A stretch of 49,905 bases of DNA from a bacterium 1xD8-48 (GTDB lineage: Bacteria; Bacillota; Clostridia; Lachnospirales; Lachnospiraceae), in contig QZDS01000034.1 of NCBI GenBank assembly GCA_009917455.1, positions 1 through 49,905 on the forward strand, in the 5' to 3' direction. The translations under genes and the position numbers were made by a program. Below are positions 17,931 through 26,303 of this stretch, piece after piece. The notes below the pieces were generated by a model. It was not told the DNA's origin, did no database searches, and saw only the letters and a program-made list of their open reading frames with translations. Position 1 is the stretch's first letter. Each line of letters starts with the position of its first letter.

Positions 17931-18341
17931 TTACAAATCTTTTTCCTCATATGGTTTATTCCAAGAACCTATCTCAATGATATTTCCCTCCGGGTCGGCA
18001 ATAAAGCAAGTCCGCTGCCCCCACGGTTCGGTTGTTGGTTCTAACAAAGATGTAGCTCCATGTGCAACAGCGTTCTGATACTGCACATCTACTTCCTCGT
18101 AGGTATCTACATACAAAGCCATTTCGGAATGACCGTTTACTCCTTTGAGATATTCATATTTCCTATCCGTTAATTTTTCAAAATCCCTTCTTCTGTACAA
18201 AAAGAATAATGTTCCATCTTTCAGCAGATACACAATGTCCGTGTCCTCATTCTCTTTAATTTCAAAACTAAGTACGTCCCGGTAAAACTGAATCATTGTT
18301 CCCATATCTTTGACAAACAACCCATATCCGTCCAATCTCAT
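17931..18341 (-). CDS. VOC-family (glyoxalase/bleomycin-resistance fold) protein
   Basis: A 136-residue protein with two beta-alpha-beta-beta-beta modules. The first is GYGLFVKDMGTMIQFYRDVLSF; the second ends in CFIADPEGNIIEIGSW, where the Glu is a typical metal ligand. Members are lyases, dioxygenases or drug-binding resistance proteins; the substrate is unknown. The start at 18341 has GGAGG eight bases upstream. It sits among small accessory genes, all on the minus strand, in the decayed island. Confidence 0.85.
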   Translation of the reverse strand: MRLDGYGLFVKDMGTMIQFYRDVLSFEIKENEDTDIVYLLKDGTLFFLYRRRDFEKLTDRKYEYLKGVNGHSEMALYVDTYEEVDVQYQNAVAHGATSLLEPTTEPWGQRTCFIADPEGNIIEIGSWNKPYEEKDL

Positions 18342-18412
18342 AAATAAAGCCTCCTTTACCAAATCCCTGTTTGCCTTTATACTTGATTTTTCAACAGACA
18401 GAGAATTTATTT

Positions 18413-18973
18413 TTAGATAGCATTATTTTCCTGTACCGGAACATACAAGTAACAATATTCGTGTGTGCCTTCTTCCGGTTTGAAGAAACCATAATATTCA
18501 ATGATTGGCAGCGTGTCATTGCCATAAGTGTAGCCGAGTTTGGGGGCAATCTGCTCTCCAATCCAATGATATGGCGGAACGCCGCCCGCCCACGGTTCAT
18601 GTCCGAGTGCTCTTGCGGTTTCATCACACATTCTTATCCGTAAAAATTTTGCGGCGGGAATTTTGCAAATGTCATAGGAAGCAGGCTGAACATCGGTTGC
18701 GACAAAAAAACCAAACATCACGCCGCTGGGACGTTCGCACGAAAGATAATTCAGACTCATGCAGATATCCCAATTATCTTCACGGCTGTTTGGTGATGCG
18801 GAGAGCGACATAAAATCCTCCATAATTTTTTCAACATTCGGTTCATCCGTATTATTGTCTGCATAACCGACTTTTCCGCACCAGACAGAATCGCTCCACT
18901 CAACCAAATCAACAGCAATTCCGTTGTAGTCATAAGTTTTAATGATATTTTCTTGCGGATGCCTTATATCCAT
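18413..18973 (-). CDS. GyrI-like / effector-binding-domain protein
   Basis: A 186-residue protein made largely of a GyrI-like small-molecule-binding domain. Motifs include MFGFFVATDVQPASYDICKIPAAKFLRI and LPIIEYYGFF, which match the stand-alone SOUL/GyrI-type domains that bind hydrophobic ligands or gyrase. There is no DNA-binding region. The start at 18973 is preferred because GAGG lies nine bases upstream; an ATG five codons earlier is weaker. Function unknown; drug binding or hydrolysis is possible. Confidence 0.7.
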   Translation of the reverse strand: MDIRHPQENIIKTYDYNGIAVDLVEWSDSVWCGKVGYADNNTDEPNVEKIMEDFMSLSASPNSREDNWDICMSLNYLSCERPSGVMFGFFVATDVQPASYDICKIPAAKFLRIRMCDETARALGHEPWAGGVPPYHWIGEQIAPKLGYTYGNDTLPIIEYYGFFKPEEGTHEYCYLYVPVQENNAI

Positions 18974-19040
18974 TGTATTGTTCCTCATTTTTCGATTCCG
19001 ATAAGATGAAAGTTATTGCGTTCAATGAAAGCAACATACT

Positions 19041-19454
19041 TTATCCTCTACATTTTACCTCCAACAGTTTCTTGATATCTTCATAATGTTCTTGGCAGAG
19101 AACCCGATAATGTATCCAGCCGCCGTCACCACAGGGATATTTATTATCAATTTGTTCTTGGGTGTACTTTTTCAGTTCCCCATAAACCGTTTCATATTGC
19201 GCATCTGCCAATCTCATCATAACTGTAAATGCGCCAGCTTCAGCAAAGATATTACACATAAGTTTTTTCTTTTTATAATGTCCGATTCCCCAGCCGTATT
19301 TATTGCCATAAGGGAAAACCACTTTCTGCTCTGTATGAAACGTAGCAGCCAGCCAGTCATTTATCATAGAAAAGCGTTCTGCATTTTCCGAACAATACGC
19401 TGTCATTTCCTCTACGGTTGGAACAGCCTGCCTATTCAGCATTCTCTCGTACAT
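19041..19454 (-). CDS. DUF3788-family protein
   Basis: A 137-residue protein of the DUF3788 family. Visible are an N-terminal helix (PTVEEMTAYC), a central KYGWGIGHYKKKKLMCNIF hairpin and a C-terminal DGGWIHYRV segment. Family members often lie near GyrI-like and other small cytoplasmic proteins. No reaction is known. GGGAGG precedes the ATG; a GTG two codons upstream is the alternative start. Confidence 0.7.
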   Translation of the reverse strand: MYERMLNRQAVPTVEEMTAYCSENAERFSMINDWLAATFHTEQKVVFPYGNKYGWGIGHYKKKKLMCNIFAEAGAFTVMMRLADAQYETVYGELKKYTQEQIDNKYPCGDGGWIHYRVLCQEHYEDIKKLLEVKCRG

Positions 19455-19522
19455 TACCACCCTCCCAATTAAAAGATTTCTTTGAAAATTTTAGTATGTT
19501 ACCATATCTCTCTTTAGCTAAA

Positions 19523-19813
19523 TCAAATTTCATAATCAATACAAGCTCTATCAACTCTAATGGAATATACAAATTCTCCAAATTCCATGTGCAGTTGTGA
19601 TTTTTGGTATTCATCTAATGTTTCTACTGTATCGAAGTCAAAAATTAAAGCAACATCATAATTAGAAACTGGTGTTCTTTCTGCATTTCTAACTATATTA
19701 AATTGTTTTATTATCTCTAATTCTCTTAACTTTTCAGCTCTTTCAAAAAATTCAATAATATTCTTTTCCCTATTATCCTCTTTTAATGTAAACATACATA
19801 TATGTCTTATCAT
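19523..19813 (-). CDS. Dabb-family (stress-responsive alpha/beta barrel) protein
   Basis: A 96-residue single Dabb domain. It starts MIRHICMFTLKED, has the NVVRN-like strand (FNIVRNAERTPVSNYDVALIFDFDT) and ends VYSIRVDRACIDYEI. Dimeric ferredoxin-like barrels of this type are stress-induced or act on small ligands. GGAGGG stands before the ATG. It is more AT-rich than its surroundings. A second Dabb gene lies at 37137-37439. Confidence 0.8.
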   Translation of the reverse strand: MIRHICMFTLKEDNREKNIIEFFERAEKLRELEIIKQFNIVRNAERTPVSNYDVALIFDFDTVETLDEYQKSQLHMEFGEFVYSIRVDRACIDYEI

Positions 19814-19861
19814 TGTATTCCCTCCTCCAAATGTCGATTTACCGTTACTTAAAACCGGGAT

Positions 19862-20295
19862 TTACTTTGCTTTTATCGGGATATAGTAGTCCATCTGTTC
19901 ATATCCCATTATTTCTTTCGCAAGCGGGGACGTAATGATATTTCCCAATTCTGAACGTGATGTATCACGCTCAAATCCGTTTTCACTTAGAAACTTGTCT
20001 ATCTCTGCGTCCATAAGCCCCTATCTGTTTTCTGGTCTATGTCGGTTGCTACAGCATAAAGACCGCCTTGGAAGTCTACTATTTCAAATTCGTTGGGAAC
20101 ATTCATTCCGTCCTCATACATATACAGCCAGATAAAGCCCTCCCCTGTCCAAAACAGGAAATCTTTTGGAAACAGTCCTTTTTTTTGCGAAGATAGCCAT
20201 TCGTCAAACAAATTGAATTTTCTCTCTCCGAACATACCTGTTCCAGACGAAACCATTTTACAGGCTGGCATTTCATAAGTCCTTACACTTTGCAT
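19862..20295 (-). pseudogene. Frameshifted GyrI-like effector-binding-domain protein
   Basis: The first 93 codons (MPACKMVSSGTGMFG, WTGEGFIWLYMYEDG, GGLYAVATDIDQKTD) read as the start of a GyrI-like domain and run to a stop near 20000. In another frame the natural continuation follows at once: MDAEIDKFLSENGFERDTS, SELGNIITSPLAKEI, GYEQMDYYIPIKAK and a stop at 19862. One frameshift near 20008 therefore breaks an otherwise complete protein of about 145 residues. A GGAGG site precedes the start. A sequencing error could give the same picture. Confidence 0.75.
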
Positions 20296-20366
20296 TGTTA
20301 TTCCTCCAATCCCGATTTACCGTTACTTTATTGTATATCCTTTTCCGTGAAAATAAAAGCTGTTTT

Positions 20367-20780
20367 TTATATTTCTTGCTTATCAAAGCGGAACTTAAAC
20401 AGGGCTGCAACAAGCCGCTGTTTTATGCTGTCCTCCGTATCCCTGTCGATATGCCCGTTTTCAATGGCGGCGATTCGGATTCGCTTGCTGTAATGCCCGA
20501 AAACGTAAAGGAAAATGATTTCCCGGTTCTTCTCCGGCAGGGATAGCAGGGCGGCGGCAGGCTCCCCATTGGTGAGGATAACTGTCTGACCGCATACCGT
20601 AATAGGGTATTCTTCATAGGGTGCTTCAAACTATTCGTCTATTGTGCCTAAAGGGTAAAACTTTTCTTCTGTGAGGTATTCAAGGGATATTTCTTTTTGC
20701 CGCCGCCTGTTCTTGTCACGCCATGCGGTGATATCTGCGTGACGGATAACGACTTTGCAAAAGCCATTGAAAGTATACAT
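20367..20780 (-). pseudogene. Conjugative-element sigma-factor-like protein, interrupted and chimeric
   Basis: Read from ATG at 20780, the frame gives MYTFNGFCKVVIRHADITAW, EISLEYLTEEKFYPLGTIDE, a TAG stop, then PYEEYPITVCGQTVILTNGE and LPEKNREIIFLYVFG. This matches the small sigma-70-like regulators of conjugative transposons. The C-terminal helix-turn-helix is replaced by GHIDRDTEDSIKQRLVAALF, which resembles the C-terminus of a different small helix-turn-helix protein from such elements. Both the stop and the fusion indicate loss of function. Confidence 0.65.
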
Positions 20781-20964
20781 GATGTGTTCTTTATACGCTT
20801 CTGTACAAGGCGTAGATGATTCCCCCTTTCTCCCACATGGGGCGTTGCATGGTTTACAGTTGATTCAATTTCTTTACCTACTCCTTTCTAATTAGGTTCA
20901 AAGCCTATGTATAACTTGTGTTGCTATGCTGTTAAATATAACACATATATCTTGACACCTTTTG

Positions 20965-21545
20965 TCAAGGTTTATTTTTCTTATAAATTTCCTGTGCCTG
21001 TGCAGCCAGAACCGCTTTCAAATATGCCGGCTCAATGATTTCAACCTGTGCCCCGAATGATAGCAGATAACCGATAAGCCATTTATCAACAGGCATTTCG
21101 GCACAGGCAATCAAATCACCGTTTTTTTGATATTCAATCTGTGTTTCATCAAATTCATCATAAACACGATATGCAATTTCTTTTGTAAATCATTGTTTTG
21201 CTCCGGGTACGGTCTTGGGATAAATGTATTCTCCGATAATTCCAACTCTAATATGTGGTTCAGTTTGAATATCCGAAAATCCTGCTGTTTCATGCAAAAC
21301 GCTTTCAAATACCATTCTTTTGACTTGTAAGATAGTTTTAATGGCTGAATGATTCGTGTGCTTCTTTCGCTCTTGGTGTTTTCATAAACTATCTTTATTT
21401 CTTTGCACTGAATTACTGCTGTTTTTAATATTTCAAATTTTGAGTTATCAAAAGCACATTTTCCCCACCGTGAAAAATCTACTTCAAGTCAATTTCTTGT
21501 ATTTACGTTGAAAAGTGCTGATAGCTTTGTTAGGATACATTCTAT
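20965..21545 (-). pseudogene. YafY-like WYL-domain regulator, fragment
   Basis: Three pieces in order are joined by a stop and a frameshift. The first is ILTKLSALFNVNTRN, then TGA. The second is EVDFSRWGKCAFDNSKFEIL through the WYL core (YKSKEWYLKAFCMKQQDFRIFKLN). After a frameshift near 21190 comes KEIAYRVYDEFDETQIEYQ and a C-terminal segment ending EIYKKNKP. The N-terminal helix-turn-helix is missing upstream of 21545. Such regulators control stress or mobile-element genes; this copy is dead. The gap 20781-20964 shows no gene. Confidence 0.75.
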
Positions 21546-21675
21546 TTATTTTCATAATAACAAGAAAAGTCGTTTTTTCCAAATATGGTATCGTAATAGC
21601 ATGTGAATATTCTTATCATTCTCTTTCCGGCCAGACAAAATCGGAAAGACGCAAAATCTATTTGCCCACTGAAAT

Positions 21676-21705
21676 GCCGCCCTGCTTTCCACAGAGCGGC
21701 TTTTT
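21676..21705 (+). terminator. Short stem-loop with T-run
   Basis: GCCGC (21676-21680) pairs with GCGGC (21696-21700), followed by five T residues on the plus strand. The stem is short and no plus-strand gene ends here. On the minus strand it lies 25-54 bases past the GH3 stop, with a weaker T-content. Confidence 0.4.
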
Positions 21706-21729
21706 CTGTAAAAATATGAAATTTTCTAC

Positions 21730-24510
21730 TTAACCAAACGGATTGGCAGTTTCCTCCTCCAGCCGTATCACCACTTTCAGAATCTCAATTCCGTTCGCCC
21801 CGTAGTACAGCTTGATAAAGTGGGTGGGCCCGAAGATAACGCCAAGCTCCCTCTTTTCCTCAATGACCTTCCCTTCCGTTCCCTGAATGGAAATCTGGGC
21901 TTTCAGTGCGTTGTCATAATAAAGGGACACCGGAAGCTGTGCCAGCTCCCCAAGGTCGCTTTTCATGGTGAAGGTGATGCTGTAGCTTCCGAACTTTTCC
22001 ACCTGTATTCCAAACACATCGCTCTGCCCTGCTTTGGGACTAAGCAGCGCGCCGTCAATTACAATCTCGTCCGCCTCGTCGGTCTTATAGTAAACCAAAT
22101 CCGAAGGCGCAACGTCGTTGTCGCCCTTTGCATTCATTACTTCAAGCTCTTCCGGTGCAATCCTTCCCGCCTTATGTAAAATTGCCGGACTCTTTAAGAT
22201 AAAGCCAAGGATATTTTTCGCCCCGCGCTGAAGCTCTCCTCTGGTGATATAGCCTTCATCCAGCTTTTGCTGCAGGTCGTCGTTTTCCGGGTTGTCCGCC
22301 GGTCTGGAGGTCACCATGTACAGGTCGTTCTGGGCTGCCAGCATGGGGGCCTTTGCCTGATGGTCGAAAGGCTTGCCTTCGTAGTTGGCGTCCGCCCACC
22401 AGTCGGTCATGACAATCCCCTCAAAGCCCCATTCCTTTCTCAGAATGGTGGTATTTAAGTCATAGCTTCCGGCGGTCCACAGGCCGTTTACGGAAGAATA
22501 GGTGGTCATGACGGAACGGGCCTTTCCTTCTTTTACTGCAATCTCATAGCCTTTCAGGTAGATTTCCCGAAGCGCGCGCTCGGAAATCTCCGCATCCGTC
22601 TTCCGTCTTGCCGCCTCCTGATTGTTGGCGCAGAAATGCTTCACCGTACCGGCAATCCCATATTTGTCCATGCCAAGAAGCTGGGCCGCGCAAATTTTTC
22701 CGGTAAGATAAGGGTCCTCTGAAATATACTCAAAGTTCCGGCCGTTTAAGGGATGTCTGTGAATGTTCATTCCCGGCCCTAAAAGGGAATCAATCTTATT
22801 CAGCCGAAGCTCCCATCCCGCCATTTCGAAAAGCGCTCTGTTAAGAGGCAGGTTAAAGGTACATCCGAGGGCCGTTCCGTTGGGCATGGAAAACGCCTTT
22901 GTACCGCAGTCCATACGAATGCCGGAGGGACCATCCGAACAGCCTGCCGCCGGAATCCCCAGCTTTAAAAGCCCGTCGCTTACACCGCCAAAAGCCGCCG
23001 CGATGCCCGGTGTCACACGGGGACTGCACATACCTTCTCCCCTGAATATGGTTATCAGCTCCTCGTCGCTCATCTGCGCCACAAACTCGTCCATGGATGC
23101 CTTGCCGTCCAGAACATCCACAAGCTGCCAGCCCTTATCGCCGGTAAAGGGAATTTCTGCCGGACGGTTTGCCATAAGCCGCTCTCTGGGGTTCACTGTC
23201 CGAACCGGAACCTTTTCCATTACCGCCTTAAAGCTCCCGTCCTCCTGCTCCTGCGCCTTCATTCTCTCGAAGCTTTCCGTGGGGGCATAGGCCTCCTGCA
23301 GCTCTTCCAGCACTGTAAACGCCTGTTCATAGCTTCCGGCAGCCTCTGCGCTCCTCACATCGCTTCCCACGTAAAAAGTATAGACGCCCTCTTCCAGAAC
23401 ATAGCAGGATTTGTGTCCCGTCACGCCGCTGTCGTCATAGGAAGCAAAGTCATATTTGGGAACCGCAATCACCACCGTCTCTTTTTCCCCTGGGGCGAGC
23501 ACGCCGGTCTTTGCAAAGCCTGCCAGCCTGCGGGAAGGATTTCCCAGCCTGCCGCAAGGCGCTTCCACATAAACCTGCACCACTTCTTTTCCGGCGGTAT
23601 CTCCCGTGTTGGTCACGACTGCCGTAACTTCCACAAAGTCGTTTTTGTCCTTTACGACGCTTTCTGCCTTAAAGGTTGTGTAGGAAAGCCCGTAGCCGAA
23701 AGGATACAGCACCTTCTCCCTGGCAAAGGTTTCAAAGTAGCGGTAGCCTACGTAAATGTCCTCCTGATAATAGTTCTTTACAAGGTCGCCGAAATTCTTA
23801 TCCGACGGATAATCGGAGATTTCCTCCGCAATGGTGTCCGTCAGCTTGCCGCAGGGGTTTACCGCGCCGGTGAGCACGTCCAGAACGCCGTTGCCACCCT
23901 CCTGTCCCCCCTGCCATGTATACATAACCGCATCGGGCCGGTACTTTTTTACCCAGCTCATGTCGATAATGTTTCCCACGTTCAGCAGCACAATCACCCG
24001 TTTAAATGCGCCGCATACCCCGGCAATCAAATCCTCCTCCTCTTTCGCGAGCCGGTAGCTTCCGGGTTCGTCGTGATTATCCTGGTCCTCGCCGGCCGTC
24101 CGCCCGATAATCACAAGGGCGGCGTCCGTCCGTTCCGAAGCCTTTAACATTTCCTCCGTAACAGGCATTTCCTTCTGCGCCCAGGGAACCTGTCCCCAGC
24201 CCTTCCCCTCGTCATAGGGATTTTCCTTTATCCATTCTTCATAGATGGCGGACAGCTTTTCATCCACCGAAATATCCTCGCAGTCCTTCAGGGCGTCCAG
24301 AATCCCCACGACGTATCTGGTGTTTACCAGACCTCCGCTCCCCAGTCCACTCTTATAATAGTTAAAGGCGGAGCGGCCGTACACCGCAATTTTTTCTCCC
24401 TTTTTAATAGGCAGCGCATTATTTTTGTTTTCCAGAAGGACGCATCCTTCCGCCGCCGCCGCTCTGGCAAGGGACGCATATTTGTTTAAATCCAGTTCGT
24501 ATCTGTTCAT
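21730..24510 (-). CDS. Glycoside hydrolase family 3 beta-glucosidase with permuted domains
   Basis: A 926-residue GH3 enzyme in which the usual order is reversed. The alpha/beta-sandwich domain (GEKIAVYGRSAF about 40, GEDQDNHDEPGSY about 140) comes first, and a fibronectin-III-like domain (QVYVEAPCGRLGNPSRRLAGF) follows near 310-370. The catalytic (beta/alpha)8-like domain comes after (GCSDGPSGIR, GPGMNIHRHPLNGRNFEY, TVKHFCANNQE, nucleophile Asp near 702 in IVMTDWWAD). The last 130 residues are a further beta-rich module. There is no signal peptide, so it hydrolyses imported beta-glucosides. GGAGA precedes ATG. An SDR gene 29 bases upstream is probably co-transcribed. Confidence 0.9.
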   Translation of the reverse strand: MNRYELDLNKYASLARAAAAEGCVLLENKNNALPIKKGEKIAVYGRSAFNYYKSGLGSGGLVNTRYVVGILDALKDCEDISVDEKLSAIYEEWIKENPYDEGKGWGQVPWAQKEMPVTEEMLKASERTDAALVIIGRTAGEDQDNHDEPGSYRLAKEEEDLIAGVCGAFKRVIVLLNVGNIIDMSWVKKYRPDAVMYTWQGGQEGGNGVLDVLTGAVNPCGKLTDTIAEEISDYPSDKNFGDLVKNYYQEDIYVGYRYFETFAREKVLYPFGYGLSYTTFKAESVVKDKNDFVEVTAVVTNTGDTAGKEVVQVYVEAPCGRLGNPSRRLAGFAKTGVLAPGEKETVVIAVPKYDFASYDDSGVTGHKSCYVLEEGVYTFYVGSDVRSAEAAGSYEQAFTVLEELQEAYAPTESFERMKAQEQEDGSFKAVMEKVPVRTVNPRERLMANRPAEIPFTGDKGWQLVDVLDGKASMDEFVAQMSDEELITIFRGEGMCSPRVTPGIAAAFGGVSDGLLKLGIPAAGCSDGPSGIRMDCGTKAFSMPNGTALGCTFNLPLNRALFEMAGWELRLNKIDSLLGPGMNIHRHPLNGRNFEYISEDPYLTGKICAAQLLGMDKYGIAGTVKHFCANNQEAARRKTDAEISERALREIYLKGYEIAVKEGKARSVMTTYSSVNGLWTAGSYDLNTTILRKEWGFEGIVMTDWWADANYEGKPFDHQAKAPMLAAQNDLYMVTSRPADNPENDDLQQKLDEGYITRGELQRGAKNILGFILKSPAILHKAGRIAPEELEVMNAKGDNDVAPSDLVYYKTDEADEIVIDGALLSPKAGQSDVFGIQVEKFGSYSITFTMKSDLGELAQLPVSLYYDNALKAQISIQGTEGKVIEEKRELGVIFGPTHFIKLYYGANGIEILKVVIRLEEETANPFG

Positions 24511-24539
24511 AACATCTCTCTCCTTATTTATCGTTTTGA

Positions 24540-25316
24540 TTAAAAGCAGGTAAAAGCCCCGTCAATGACGAAGTCCGCTCCTGTGGTAAAGCTGCTGGCA
24601 TCCCCCGCCAGGTAAACGCAGATTGCAGCAAGCTCCTCCGGCTTCCCCATTCTTCCAAGAGGCGCCATCTCGTTCCACTTTTCTATCAGCGGAATCAGCG
24701 TGGGGGAATTTAAGGTAAGCTCTGTTCCGATATAACCCGGACTTAAGCTGTTCACCCGAACGCCCCGCCTGGCCCACTCGATTGCAAGGGATTTCGTAAG
24801 CTGAATCACAGCCGCTTTTGACGCGTTATAAGCGCACTGTGGCTGCGGCACATTCACAATATGGGCGGACATGGAGGCCGTGTTGATGATGGAACCGCCG
24901 CCATGGGCAAGCATGTATTTTCCCGCCGCAATATCGGTAAGGAAGATGCCGTTCAAATTGACGTTAATCACCTTATTCCACTGTTCGAAGGTCATCTCCT
25001 CCGCCGGTACGTTGATGCAGATGCCCGCGTTGTTATGGCAGAAATCCAGTCCGCCCAGCTCCTTTGTGACCTGCAAAACCATATCATCCACCTGTTTCGG
25101 GTCTGTGCAGTCCGTCTTTATGGCGATTACCTTTCTGCCCGTTTCCCTGGCAATATTCGCAGCCGTCTTTTCCGCCTCCGCAAAATCCACGTCAATAATC
25201 GCCACATCCGCTCCGGCCTCCGCAAAGGCTGTGGCTGTACTTTTGCCGATGCCTCTGGCGCCTCCCGTCACGAAGCCTTTCTTTCCGTCCAGCCTCATTT
25301 TTTCAATAATGCCCAT
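24540..25316 (-). CDS. SDR-family NAD(P)-dependent oxidoreductase
   Basis: A 258-residue classical short-chain dehydrogenase. It has the cofactor motif TGGARGIG near residue 17, an Asp at the end of the second strand (DVDFAE) that suggests NAD preference, and NNAG near 94. The catalytic Ser lies in NTASMSAH, and YNASK holds the Tyr and Lys at about 159 and 163. A C-terminal FVIDGAF end is typical. It is likely a polyol or sugar dehydrogenase, judged from linkage to the GH3 gene; the substrate is unknown. GGAGGG stands upstream. Confidence 0.9.
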   Translation of the reverse strand: MGIIEKMRLDGKKGFVTGGARGIGKSTATAFAEAGADVAIIDVDFAEAEKTAANIARETGRKVIAIKTDCTDPKQVDDMVLQVTKELGGLDFCHNNAGICINVPAEEMTFEQWNKVINVNLNGIFLTDIAAGKYMLAHGGGSIINTASMSAHIVNVPQPQCAYNASKAAVIQLTKSLAIEWARRGVRVNSLSPGYIGTELTLNSPTLIPLIEKWNEMAPLGRMGKPEELAAICVYLAGDASSFTTGADFVIDGAFTCF

Positions 25317-25480
25317 CCTTGTCCCTCCGATTTTCCGCCGCCTGTTTTCTCTTTGTCCCTCCCTGATTTTCTCCGCAACTGTTCCGGGGAGGCTTTGGCA
25401 AACGGCTTACTTTTGTTACTTACTATATTAGCCGGAAAAAAATCATCATGCAAGCATTCCTGTGTAATTCATAGAGAACT

Positions 25481-26104
25481 TTAACTATTCAGCCGGTAGC
25501 GCCCCCTTCCCAGCTTTACCAGCTTTCCCTGTTCCTCCAGCTTTCTGACCACCCGCTGAAGCTGGCGGCGGCTGCAGCGAAGTCTTGCGGCGGAGGTTTC
25601 CATTCCGGTCAGCGTCCGGTGGGGACAGTCATTTTCCAGATAATAAATCAGCTTCTCCTCCAGACGCGGAAAAACCACTGCGTTTCTTGCCGAAAACATT
25701 TTTACAACAGATGCCTGTTTCAGAAGATACATAAGAAATCTGCAGTCCTGTTCCAGCCTCTTTCTGTTTTTTTCCATAGGCAAAGCCAGAACCGTAATCG
25801 GCGTCAGCGCCTCTGTGTAAAAAACGGGCATGCCTCCGGTCACAAATTCCATATCTCCAAGCAGTCCTTCTCCATCAATCACCGTAACGTTTCTTCTCGA
25901 ACCGTTTTCATCCAGATAATATAAAGACGCGTTACCCTTTACCATAAACTGAAAATATTTTATGGGCTGCTCCGGCTGTGACAGGAATTCTCCCCGCTGA
26001 TATTTCACTATAAAAAAATCAAACTTCTCCGTCTCAAACTGCTCTGCCAGATGGAGCTTTCCAAGGTACTTTATTACCGCTGTCTTATCATAAATCTTTT
26101 CCAT
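25481..26104 (-). CDS. Crp/Fnr-family transcriptional regulator
   Basis: A 207-residue regulator. A cyclic-nucleotide-binding-like beta-roll occupies about 25-125 (FMVKGNASLYYLDENGSR, GEGLLGDMEFVTGG). A dimer helix follows, then a winged helix (TSAARLRCSRRQLQRVVRKLEEQG, about 165-190). No cysteine set for an FNR iron-sulfur cluster is visible, so the signal is unknown. The start at 26104 (or the adjacent ATG at 26107) follows AAGG; the longer reading to 26353 overlaps the divergent gene and has no support. It is divergent from the MATE gene across a CRP-like site. Confidence 0.88.
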   Translation of the reverse strand: MEKIYDKTAVIKYLGKLHLAEQFETEKFDFFIVKYQRGEFLSQPEQPIKYFQFMVKGNASLYYLDENGSRRNVTVIDGEGLLGDMEFVTGGMPVFYTEALTPITVLALPMEKNRKRLEQDCRFLMYLLKQASVVKMFSARNAVVFPRLEEKLIYYLENDCPHRTLTGMETSAARLRCSRRQLQRVVRKLEEQGKLVKLGRGRYRLNS

Positions 26105-26181
26105 CATACCCACCTTTCTCCATCCCCACGGATGTCTTTTTACCGCCCGTAACTGACCGCTGATAATATTTACATTTTTAT

Positions 26182-26197
26182 TGTGACACATGTCACA
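26182..26197. promoter_or_regulatory. CRP-type operator between regulator and MATE genes
   Basis: TGTGA-CACATG-TCACA is an exact match to the classical CRP half-site pair with a 6-bp spacer. For the MATE promoter a TAAAAT -10 lies at 26219-26224. With a start near 26231 the site centre is about -41.5, the class II activator position. For the divergent regulator gene, a TATTAT -10 at 26163-26168 would put the site over the -35 region. An AAAAAGCC/GGCTTTTT inverted repeat follows at 26199-26216. Confidence 0.75.
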
Positions 26198-26274
26198 TAA
26201 AAAGCCAAGGCTTTTTGCTAAAATCATATCTGTAAAAACACAAAACAGAAATGATATCGAAAGAAAGGATAAAA

Positions 26275-26291
26275 GGCAGGCGTAGCCTGCC
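26275..26291 (+). promoter_or_regulatory. Hairpin in the MATE gene leader
   Basis: GGCAGGC-GTA-GCCTGCC is a perfect 7-bp stem with a 3-base loop, ending 12 bases before the ATG. The only good purine-rich site (AAAGGA) lies upstream of the hairpin, so initiation may depend on its folding. Confidence 0.55.
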
Positions 26292-26303
26292 CGGTAAAGA
26301 TTT

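Noticed and set aside
25484..25496. Shared AACTATTCAGCC near 25486 and 49838
   Set aside because: A 12-base match, one copy inside a coding end; likely coincidence.
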